A program made the translations under genes and the position numbers. A stretch of 5,538 nt of DNA from Burkholderiales bacterium (GTDB lineage: Bacteria; Pseudomonadota; Gammaproteobacteria; Burkholderiales; Burkholderiaceae_F). The notes beneath the pieces are model-generated. The model did no database searches and was not told the DNA's origin. It was given only the letters and a program-made list of their open reading frames with translations. The stretch spans positions 1,140-6,677 of the forward strand of contig JAJPXW010000157.1 in the NCBI GenBank assembly GCA_021205255.1. The letters run 5' to 3'. The number at the start of each line of letters is the position of its first letter. The stretch's first letter is position 1. Positions 1 through 5,538 of the stretch are shown piece after piece.

Positions 1-425
1 ATCTAAGGAACACTTACGGATTTTGGTCTCTCAACAAAGCTAAAACAGAGAATCCTTATCGATCCCTTTACGTTGAAGACTTTGATCAATGGCTTACTGA
101 CCAAAATATTTCTATTAAGACAATATTGCCAGAAAATCTTCAAAATTTTATTGAGCCAATCCTTGGAAAAGCAGCCACTACTTTTATTGGAGAAGGAGCC
201 AGCTACTGGATTTTCCTTTTAATCTGGATTGTTTTTGGATTAAAGAATGGCAATAAATCATTATTAGTTGGTACGCCAATAATTGCCAACTGGCTAACGA
301 TAATGATTGCTACACCTGTGGCTTTTCAGTATCGGTATGTGCTTGGAACAGTGGTTGCGGTACCGATATTTTTTGGAATGCTTATGGTATCCGCAGGAAG
401 CGCAAATAAAGAAATCTCAAGCTGA
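1..425 (+). CDS. C-terminal part of a polytopic membrane protein (DUF6020/GT-C-like), 5' truncated by window edge
   Basis: The frame is open from the left edge (first whole codon at position 3) to the TGA at 423-425, giving about 140 visible residues. A TTG at 126 could be read as a start, but the frame runs on upstream with protein-like sequence, so I treat it as an internal Leu codon. Visible residues 1-65 are hydrophilic and aromatic-rich and look like an extracytoplasmic loop. Three membrane segments follow at about 66-81, 86-107 and 113-131, then a short polar tail ending NKEISS. The second segment is followed by ATPVAFQYRYVLG. An Asn-Trp helix followed by TPV...RY near the C-terminus resembles, from memory, the DUF6020 family and other GT-C-type membrane glycosyltransferase-like proteins of Gram-positives. 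No catalytic residues can be assigned from this fragment. That it is an integral membrane protein is fairly certain; the family is tentative and the function unknown. It converges on nifJ, so a joint operon is excluded. Confidence 0.7.
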   Translation, partial: LRNTYGFWSLNKAKTENPYRSLYVEDFDQWLTDQNISIKTILPENLQNFIEPILGKAATTFIGEGASYWIFLLIWIVFGLKNGNKSLLVGTPIIANWLTIMIATPVAFQYRYVLGTVVAVPIFFGMLMVSAGSANKEISS

Positions 426-641
426 CCTCCAAAGGGAGATTTGTCTCACCATGCCTAGGCAGCCAGTTCCAAAATCCGCTAGCTATTTTTCAACTTCTTA
501 AGCCAATCGTCTCTAAGAAGCACTTCTCTTTGCAAATTGTTGGGTTTGGGATAGTTTCAAGCTATCCCAAACCGTCATCAGAACCTATTCAATTTAAGTT
601 AGAGATTCCACTGTCTTTATGTTGGTTTTCTAGCCAACAAC
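426..641. other. convergent intergenic region with several hairpins
   Basis: This is the 216-bp gap between the two convergent stop codons. I see no credible gene in it. It holds an 8-bp perfect palindrome GCCTAGGC (453-460), a 7-bp inverted repeat CTTCTTA/TAAGAAG with a 13-nt loop (494-500/514-520), a 12-bp perfect stem (543-573, listed separately) and a hairpin at 620-639 just past the nifJ stop. The last one pairs fully only in the + strand RNA, where T626-G633 is a wobble; in the nifJ-sense RNA that pair becomes a C-A mismatch. Several weak stems instead of one textbook terminator suggests that transcription from both sides ends somewhere here. Confidence 0.6.
543..573. terminator. 12-bp perfect stem-loop between convergent genes, probable bidirectional transcription end
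   Basis: GGTTTGGGATAG (543-554) pairs perfectly with CTATCCCAAACC (562-573) around a 7-nt loop. It lies about 120 bp past the left gene's stop and about 70 bp past the nifJ stop, so it could serve both. Neither strand shows a run of T directly after the stem (GTCATC on +, CAACAATTTG on -), so it is not a canonical intrinsic terminator. It may block 3' exonucleases or work with Rho or a pause instead. The stem is certain; the role is inferred. Confidence 0.55.
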
Positions 642-3600
642 TTAGGCTTTCGGTTTCTCTTGCTTTGAACTTTCCTCCTCTTTAGGTTCAAAGACGCCTT
701 TCATCCTTGATATCTGCGAGTAGTAGATATCAGAATCCTTAGCTAACTCACTTTGCAATCTAGCTGAGAGTTTCGGCAATCTTTCTGCCAAGGAAGCGTA
801 GCGATCTTGACCAGCAAGGAACTCTTCCATATTGGTACGGGGTTCTGGACTATCAATAATAAGAGGGTCTTTACCTTCTTTAGCTAGCATTGGATTGAAT
901 CTATAAAGGGGCCAATATCCCGTTGCAACAGCTTCTTTACTTGCTCCGCTAACAGTAGACATACCAGCCCTTAATCCCCAAGTTATGCACGGGCAAAGAC
1001 CAATGATGATCGACGGTCCGTTATAGGCCTCAGCTTCCCGGAACGCATCAATGGCCTGTTGCATATTGGCTTCTAGGCAAATAGAGGCTACATAGACATA
1101 TCCATATTGCATGAACATCCTGCCGAGATTTTTCCTTGGCGTTGTCTTTCCATCTACAGAAAACCCCGTCACAGCACCTAGTTGCGTTGCTTTAGAAAGC
1201 TCACCACCGGTATTGGAGTACCCTTCAGTATCTAAAACCAAAACATTGATATTTTCGTTGGATGCCAATATTTCATCTAGGCCACCGTAGCCAATGTCAT
1301 AGGCCCAACCATCGCCACCAACTGCCCAGACGGATTTACATCCAAACATTTCCTGGTTTTTGAGAATTTCGGCAATAAGAGGGTCCGACTCATATCTGGT
1401 CAATTCTTTTCTAATGGCATGACCAACTGATTTTGCTGCTTCTGGATCGTCCTTGACTTCCAACCATGTCTTCATAAGGACAATGACGTCGGCATCAAGG
1501 TCAGTTCTCTTAACCGCTTTTTGAACAAGATCAATTAAGGCGTTACGACGAATTCTCACACCTCTTGCAATTCCATATGCATATTCACCATTGTCTTCAA
1601 ACAAAGAATTGCCCCACGCTGGTCCATGACCATGCTTGTTGGCCGCGTATGGAATACTTGGGAAGTACCCACCCCAAATGGAGCTGCAACCAGTCGCATT
1701 GGCAATAATTGCTCGATCTCCGAACAGCTGCGTCAGCAGTTTGACATAAGGAGTTTCTCCACATCCCGCACATGCCCCAGAAAACTGCATAAGTGGTTGC
1801 TGAAGCTGACTTCCATGGACCGTCCACTTCGTCATAATCTCGTCTTTAATTGAAATATTCTCTTGGGCAAACTGCAAGTTTTGTTTCTGGGTATCCAATT
1901 GTTCAGCAAGTGGTCTCATCACTAATGCTTTGCCTGGAGCCGGACAGTTATAGGCACATGAGCCACAGCCCACGCAATCCTGTGGATAAACTTGCTGACG
2001 GAAATGCAAACCGTGTAGAGGTTCGTCCTTAGCAGGAATAGTCTTATAAGTATCCGGTGCGTTCTTTAATTCTTCATCAGTAGCTAAGTAAGGCCGAATT
2101 GCAGCATGTGGACAAATAAAAGCGCATTGGTAGCACTGGACGCATTTATCCGCTTCCCACTCAGGAATTTCGAAAGCTACTGTGCGCTTTTCATAAGCTG
2201 AAGTACCAGTTGGCTGGAATCCCGCAGGATTAAAGAATGAAACAGGCAGTTCATTACCATCGAGCTTTTCAACGGGCTCAAAAACTTTTTTAATGAACTG
2301 TGGGACAGGCTGAGAAGGTTCTTGCGGCTCGACAATGTTGACCCAAGCAGTTGGATATTGGATTTGTTGCAAACTACCTAAGGCTTCGTCAATTGCTTTA
2401 ATGTCGTCGGCAATAACTTTAGGTCCTTTAGAACGATAAACTTCTTTAATCTCGTCTTTTAATTCAGCAATTGCCTTATCAAAGTCAGCAATTCCACTGA
2501 GCTTTAAGAAGGCCACAGTCATGATGAGGTTTAACCGATGGCCAAGTCCCAAGTCCGCAGCTAACTTAGAAGCGTTAATGTTGTAGAACTTTGCTTTTTT
2601 CCCAGCTATATCTCTTTTTACATAATCGGGAAGTTCCTTCTCCATCTTTTCTAGGCTATCCCATTCGGAATTCAGGACAAAAATTCCACCTTCCTTTAAG
2701 TCGCTGACCATATCGTAGCCACGCTTGACATAGATCTGCTTTGCACAGGCTATGTAGTCGGCTTGTTTAATTAAGTAAGGAGAGTGAATAGGACGATCAG
2801 CAAACCTTAGATAGGAAATTGTGAGGCTTCCAGATTTCTTGGAATCGTAGTAATAGTAGCCTTGAGCGTATTTGCCAGTTACGTCACTAATGATCTTAGC
2901 TACTTCTTTACTAGCACTCACCATTCCATCTGAACCGAAGCCATAAAAGATGCATTGGTAAGTATTAGGTTGAAGAGTATTAAGCCATGGTCCTACTTGC
3001 AATGACAAATGAGAAACATCATCCTTAATTCCTACAGTAAATCTTGGGAACGGTGCCTTTCTTCTCATATTGTCAAACACGGCTAGCGCCATGGCTGGCG
3101 TAAATTCCTTGGAACTTAAACCATAGCGTCCGCCAACTACTATTGGATTCTTTCTAATCGCCATTAAGGCCGTACAAACGTCTTGCAGAAGAGGCTCTCC
3201 TTGAGAACCGGGCTCTTTTGTACGGTCAAGAGCACAAACGACTTGAGCAGTAGGAGGCAAAGTATTAAGGAAGTCCATTGTCGAAAATGGCCGATATAGA
3301 CGCACCTTAATTAGACCTACTTTTTCTCCGTTCTTATTAAGGTAGTTCACGACTTCTTCCAAGCAATCGCAACTAGATCCCATGGATACGGCTACGCGGT
3401 CAGCTTCTGGATGTCCTACGTAGTCAAATGGATGGTAGGAGCGGCCAGTAAGCTTTTCTACTTTAGCCATGTTGTCTTTGACGTGCTGGATAAAATCGTC
3501 ATAAATTACGTTCGGAGCCTCTCTATTCTGGAAATAGACATCGGGATTTTGAGCTGTGCCTCTAATATTTGGACGCTCTGGTTCCATTGCAGCACGTCTA

Positions 3601-4208
3601 AAAGCATCAACCTTATGCCATTCAACGAGATCACGCATCTTCTCTGGATCAATGACTTCAATGGTTTGGATTTCATCGCTTGTGCGATAGCCATCAAAGA
3701 AATGAACGATTGGCAACGAGCCGGATATGGCAGACAAGTGGGCCACTAGAGACAGGTCCATGCATTCTTGCACAGAAGCGCTCGCGAGCATTGCAAAACC
3801 AGTCTGACGAACAGCCATCACGTCCTGATGATCCCCAAAAATTGACAAAGCGTGAGCTGACAAAGACCGGGTCGTTACATGGAAGACTCCAGGTAAAAGT
3901 TCGCCAGAGATCTTGTACATGTTTGGAATCATTAACATCAAACCTTGGGAAGCTGTAACTGTTGTGGTTAGCGCACCTCCGGCAAGGCTGCCATGGACTG
4001 CACCAGCTACGCCTTTTTCGGACTGCATCTCCTTGATTTCTACTGTATGTCCCATAAGGTTGAGTTTCCCTTTTACGGACCACTTTTCCAATGTCTCTGC
4101 CATATGCGAAGCAGGAGTAATGGGATAAATATAAATAGTGTCAGATAATGCATATGCGGCATAACTAGCTGCAGTCATACCATCCATTGCCAGTCTTTGC
4201 GATGTCAT
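642..4208 (-). CDS. nifJ: pyruvate:ferredoxin (flavodoxin) oxidoreductase, single-chain, complete
   Basis: The product is a 1188-residue cytoplasmic enzyme for pyruvate + CoA + oxidised ferredoxin/flavodoxin <-> acetyl-CoA + CO2 + reduced carrier, using thiamine diphosphate and three [4Fe-4S] clusters. The ATG at 4208 has AGAGG six bases upstream and matches the family's usual N-terminus. Domains in order (boundaries approximate): TPP-pyrimidine domain 1-258 with IYPITPAS (Thr31), MQSEKG (Glu64) and VTTR (Arg114), numbered as in Desulfovibrio africanus PFOR; transketolase-C-like domain 259-415; gamma/Rossmann domain 416-627 with YDSKKSG; EKR motif 673-675; ferredoxin domain with ligands Cys689/692/695/699 and Cys745/748/751/755; TPP-diphosphate domain ~790-1165 with GGDGWAYDIGYGG. 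Proximal-cluster ligands are Cys813, 816, 841 and 1074. All expected catalytic and cluster residues are present. It lacks the D. africanus C-terminal extension and ends in a charged tail instead. Oddities: DGMTA where DGN(T/E)A is usual, DTEGYSNTGGELSK where DTEVYSNTGGQ is usual, and ITWG after Cys1074 where I(A/N)(H/Q)G is usual. No redox partner is encoded here. Confidence 0.97.
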   Translation of the reverse strand: MTSQRLAMDGMTAASYAAYALSDTIYIYPITPASHMAETLEKWSVKGKLNLMGHTVEIKEMQSEKGVAGAVHGSLAGGALTTTVTASQGLMLMIPNMYKISGELLPGVFHVTTRSLSAHALSIFGDHQDVMAVRQTGFAMLASASVQECMDLSLVAHLSAISGSLPIVHFFDGYRTSDEIQTIEVIDPEKMRDLVEWHKVDAFRRAAMEPERPNIRGTAQNPDVYFQNREAPNVIYDDFIQHVKDNMAKVEKLTGRSYHPFDYVGHPEADRVAVSMGSSCDCLEEVVNYLNKNGEKVGLIKVRLYRPFSTMDFLNTLPPTAQVVCALDRTKEPGSQGEPLLQDVCTALMAIRKNPIVVGGRYGLSSKEFTPAMALAVFDNMRRKAPFPRFTVGIKDDVSHLSLQVGPWLNTLQPNTYQCIFYGFGSDGMVSASKEVAKIISDVTGKYAQGYYYYDSKKSGSLTISYLRFADRPIHSPYLIKQADYIACAKQIYVKRGYDMVSDLKEGGIFVLNSEWDSLEKMEKELPDYVKRDIAGKKAKFYNINASKLAADLGLGHRLNLIMTVAFLKLSGIADFDKAIAELKDEIKEVYRSKGPKVIADDIKAIDEALGSLQQIQYPTAWVNIVEPQEPSQPVPQFIKKVFEPVEKLDGNELPVSFFNPAGFQPTGTSAYEKRTVAFEIPEWEADKCVQCYQCAFICPHAAIRPYLATDEELKNAPDTYKTIPAKDEPLHGLHFRQQVYPQDCVGCGSCAYNCPAPGKALVMRPLAEQLDTQKQNLQFAQENISIKDEIMTKWTVHGSQLQQPLMQFSGACAGCGETPYVKLLTQLFGDRAIIANATGCSSIWGGYFPSIPYAANKHGHGPAWGNSLFEDNGEYAYGIARGVRIRRNALIDLVQKAVKRTDLDADVIVLMKTWLEVKDDPEAAKSVGHAIRKELTRYESDPLIAEILKNQEMFGCKSVWAVGGDGWAYDIGYGGLDEILASNENINVLVLDTEGYSNTGGELSKATQLGAVTGFSVDGKTTPRKNLGRMFMQYGYVYVASICLEANMQQAIDAFREAEAYNGPSIIIGLCPCITWGLRAGMSTVSGASKEAVATGYWPLYRFNPMLAKEGKDPLIIDSPEPRTNMEEFLAGQDRYASLAERLPKLSARLQSELAKDSDIYYSQISRMKGVFEPKEEESSKQEKPKA

Positions 4209-4214
4209 GCTTTT

Positions 4215-4219
4215 CCTCT
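4215..4219 (-). promoter_or_regulatory. ribosome binding site of nifJ
   Basis: AGAGG on the minus strand lies six bases before the ATG at 4208. This good Shine-Dalgarno match decides the start in favour of Met1 over the in-frame Met8 and Met11. Confidence 0.85.
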
Positions 4220-4232
4220 TTGGGATTTTGTG

Positions 4233-4254
4233 CCAAGCCTTAAAGAAAGCCTGG
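4233..4254 (-). other. stem-loop in the nifJ 5' leader
   Basis: Read as minus-strand RNA, CCAGGCUUU and AAGGCUUGG form a 9-bp stem with a CUUU tetraloop. Two of the nine pairs are G-U, so the same stem would carry two A-C mismatches on the plus strand; it is therefore specific to the nifJ transcript. It ends about 12 bases upstream of the Shine-Dalgarno and leaves it single-stranded. Possible roles are mRNA stability or translational tuning. It is too small to be a recognised riboswitch or T-box. Confidence 0.4.
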
Positions 4255-4293
4255 AATACCAGTAATTAACAGATTACTTAATGTGCAATTGTG

Positions 4294-4299
4294 CTTATA
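4294..4299 (-). promoter_or_regulatory. candidate -10 box of the nifJ promoter
   Basis: TATAAG on the minus strand matches the TATAAT consensus at five of six positions and would place the transcript start near 4287, giving a leader of about 80 nt. No good -35 box lies 16-18 bp upstream (the sequence there is A-rich, such as AAAGAA). If real, the promoter is weak or needs an activator. A second weak pair exists upstream: TTGAAC (4369-4374), a 17-bp spacer, then a poor TAACTC (4346-4351). A promoter of its own is expected because a terminator sits between nifJ and the upstream gene. Confidence 0.4.
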
Positions 4300-4300
4300 T

Positions 4301-4329
4301 AAATGACTATAGGCATTTCTTTTAATGCC
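4301..4329. promoter_or_regulatory. two overlapping dyads upstream of the nifJ -10 box, candidate operator
   Basis: AAATGACTATAGGCATTT (4301-4318) is an 18-bp near-perfect palindrome in which eight of nine pairs match. Its right half is shared with a second inverted repeat, GGCATT-N6-AATGCC (4312-4329). The result is three related half-sites (AAATGAC, GGCATTT, TAATGCC) in alternating orientation over 29 bp, directly upstream of TATAAG in the region that would span -35. That placement and symmetry suit a dimeric transcription factor. I cannot name the regulator; it does not match Rex, FNR/CRP or cre consensus sites. Confidence 0.4.
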
Positions 4330-4385
4330 CGATTGCTAGATTTGAGAGTTAGTAATTGAGAAAATTCGGTTCAACTCAGGGATTC

Positions 4386-4442
4386 AAAAGCTAAGCCCCT
4401 TTTCTGAAAAGGACGCCGAAGCGTCCTTTTCAATTAGCTTTT
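4386..4442 (-). terminator. nested-stem intrinsic terminator of the AEC permease gene
   Basis: The inner hairpin is GAAAAGGACGC (4406-4416) with GCGTCCTTTTC (4421-4431), 11 perfect pairs. On the minus strand the loop is UUCG closed by C-G, the exceptionally stable tetraloop. The GC-rich 6-bp core is followed by UUUUC, as in intrinsic terminators, and preceded by AAAA, so it could work in both directions. An outer 9-bp stem, AAAAGCTAA (4386-4394) with TTAGCTTTT (4434-4442), encloses it. It begins 26 bp past the permease stop codon, so it most likely ends that transcript and isolates nifJ from it. Confidence 0.85.
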
Positions 4443-4468
4443 AATAAGCTTTGCAAACTATGCGGTTC

Positions 4469-5538
4469 TTACATAAACCAGTGCTGCATCATCGGAGTGA
4501 ACCACATCCAGAATGGAGCGGCAAAAGCGAAAGCGAAAGTACTTACTGCCAATGACGAGGCACCGTCCCTCACATAGATTTGATAACGAGAACTGATGAT
4601 GATCCCGGAGAAGGCTGGTGGCAAAGCCACGGACATAACCAACATCTCGAGCTTCTCTCCATAAATCCCGCACCATACAGCAACTAAACCAATGCAGAAC
4701 GGTGTCAGCAGGACACGGTAGAACGTATTCCAAATAATTTCGAAGCCGAGGCTGAACTTCACAGAAGCCAATGCCAAGCCGGCGGCAAACACTGCAACAC
4801 CTGAATTTGCTTTAGCGATTAATGTGAATGATGGATAGAAGTAATCTGGGATTCTGATTCCAATCAATACGATAATGACTGCCAGTATAGGCGACCATAC
4901 AACTGGCTGTTCCAAAGCATTGATTAAGGCATGCAGGCTTCCTCCACTACTGTTTTTCTTAGCTGGAGCTGCTTTTGCGGCAGGAGCTGGTGCCGGAGTT
5001 GTAGCAGGAGCTGGTGTTGCCTGAGCTGCAGGAGCAGGTGTTGCAGTTGTTTGAGCAGTTGTAGTAGCTGCTTTTGCCGTTGTTGCAGCAGGCGTTCCCA
5101 AAGCGGCTTTTGCAGCAGCTTGCTGAGCTTCAGGCTTCTGACTATCTAGCGGACTGCCTCCCAAGTTCAATAGATAAAAGCCGATAGGAATCGTGACGGC
5201 GTTCACCACAATAGCCACGATAGCTACCACCAAACCAGTTTCCGTTGTCGCACCGAAAATAGGATCCAACACAGCAAAACCAAGGAATCCAATCGTTGGA
5301 GAACCAGCGATCAAAGCGCAGACTGCAGCCTCTTTGACTGTGTGCCGCCAAAACTTCCAACAAATAAAGAAGCTGATGAAGAACATGATGATGACACCGG
5401 CGAATGCCACAATTGTCAGTGTTATGTCTTCAAAAAGCATATGACGAGTGGCCTTTGTAATGGAAATGAACAACTCCTCCGGCAATTCGATATCAAGAAC
5501 CACCTTGTTCAAAGCCTGGGTCTGATGGGCATCAAAGG
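4469..5538 (-). CDS. AEC-family (auxin efflux carrier/MdcF-like) carboxylate permease, N-terminus beyond window edge
   Basis: The frame is open from the right edge to the TAA at 4469-4471, about 355 visible residues. A TTG at 5512 could be taken as a start, but the frame continues upstream as FDAHQTQALNKVV, which matches the conserved stretch after the first AEC helix. Probably only the first helix and its flanks (roughly 30 residues) are missing. Counting from the TTG, membrane segments lie at about 30-51, 62-82 (with GSPTIGFLGFAVLDP), 93-115, 207-222, 234-251, 256-284, 290-308 and 320-343. The second half carries the family-like SVALPPAFSG and an Ala/Ser-rich last helix. Residues ~118-192 form a cytoplasmic Ala/Pro/Thr linker between the two halves, ending in Lys and Ser/Gly. 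The family moves organic anions (malate, malonate) or auxin-like acids; the substrate cannot be read here, and pyruvate or C4-acid transport is only suggested by neighbouring nifJ. IELPEELF near the start has two Glu where the family usually has small or hydrophobic residues. Confidence 0.9.
   Translation of the reverse strand, partial: FDAHQTQALNKVVLDIELPEELFISITKATRHMLFEDITLTIVAFAGVIIMFFISFFICWKFWRHTVKEAAVCALIAGSPTIGFLGFAVLDPIFGATTETGLVVAIVAIVVNAVTIPIGFYLLNLGGSPLDSQKPEAQQAAAKAALGTPAATTAKAATTTAQTTATPAPAAQATPAPATTPAPAPAAKAAPAKKNSSGGSLHALINALEQPVVWSPILAVIIVLIGIRIPDYFYPSFTLIAKANSGVAVFAAGLALASVKFSLGFEIIWNTFYRVLLTPFCIGLVAVWCGIYGEKLEMLVMSVALPPAFSGIIISSRYQIYVRDGASSLAVSTFAFAFAAPFWMWFTPMMQHWFM
4980..5051 (-). 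repeat. three imperfect 24-bp tandem repeats encoding the permease linker
   Basis: GCAGGAGCTGGTG begins at 4980 and again at 5004, and GCAGGAGCAGGTG at 5028, giving a strict 24-bp period. Each unit encodes eight Pro/Ala-rich residues (TPAPAAQA, TPAPATTP and APAPAAKA in coding order). The period is a multiple of three, so gain or loss of a unit would keep the frame. The array sits inside the cytoplasmic linker, where length change is likely to be tolerated. It probably arose by slippage in low-complexity DNA. Confidence 0.7.

Noticed and set aside
126..128. TTG as the start of a 99-residue protein
   Set aside because: The frame is open to the left edge with sequence that continues naturally, and there is no Shine-Dalgarno before this TTG.
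307..501. 64-residue plus-strand reading frame overlapping the end of the left-hand gene
   Set aside because: It lies mostly inside the membrane-protein gene in another frame, has no ribosome binding site I can see, and has no recognisable protein character.
3411..4128. Several open frames of 63-129 codons on both strands within nifJ
   Set aside because: All lie wholly or mostly within the well-conserved nifJ frame, so they are shadows of it.
4283..4294. TTGTG-type half-site (GTGCAATTGTGC), considered as a Rex or FNR/CRP operator
   Set aside because: The opposite half-site is missing at the required spacing; only the central CAATTG is symmetric.
4352..4366. CodY-box-like sequence upstream of nifJ (AATTTTCTCAATTAC on the minus strand)
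   Set aside because: The first half matches the CodY consensus, but five of fifteen positions differ, which is too weak in AT-rich DNA without further support.
4931..5149. Cys/Ser/Arg-rich 72-residue plus-strand frame resembling a metal-binding peptide
   Set aside because: It is the antisense reading of the Ala/Pro/Thr linker repeats; its Cys-rich look follows from the GCA/GCT alanine codons opposite.
5510..5512. TTG as the start of the AEC permease
   Set aside because: Upstream codons in frame encode the family's conserved segment before LNK, and starting here would remove the first helix.

Overview
The window carries parts of three genes from what looks like a low-to-moderate GC Gram-positive anaerobe or facultative anaerobe. 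A Lactobacillales (lactobacillus-like) member of the Firmicutes is my best guess. The reasons are moderately AT-rich coding DNA, a purine-rich AGAGG ribosome binding site, a compact layout, and an AEC-family carrier with a long Ala/Pro/Thr linker of the kind I associate with lactic acid bacteria. This is an inference: there is no rRNA or other marker, and an anaerobic actinobacterium such as Atopobium cannot be excluded.

Layout. Positions 1-425 (+) hold the last ~140 codons of a polytopic membrane protein whose start lies off the left edge. Positions 426-641 are a 216-bp convergent intergenic stretch with several hairpins. Positions 642-4208 (-) hold one complete gene, a 1188-residue single-chain pyruvate:ferredoxin/flavodoxin oxidoreductase (nifJ). 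Positions 4209-4468 are a 260-bp gap holding the nifJ leader, a possible -10 box, two overlapping dyads and the terminator of the upstream gene. Positions 4469-5538 (-) hold an AEC-family (malonate/malate-carrier-like) permease whose N-terminus lies off the right edge.

How the genes relate. The permease and nifJ are co-directional, but a strong UUCG-loop terminator and a 260-bp gap separate them, so nifJ probably has its own promoter. A carboxylate carrier next to a pyruvate-oxidising enzyme fits pyruvate or C3/C4-acid metabolism, but neither the carrier's substrate nor the enzyme's electron acceptor can be read from this window. The left-hand gene converges on nifJ and looks unrelated.

I found no mobile element, CRISPR array, tRNA or rRNA, and nothing that amounts to a new system. 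The points most worth a second look are active-site-proximal departures from the usual NifJ motifs, the half-site array upstream of nifJ, and the 24-bp repeats in the permease linker.
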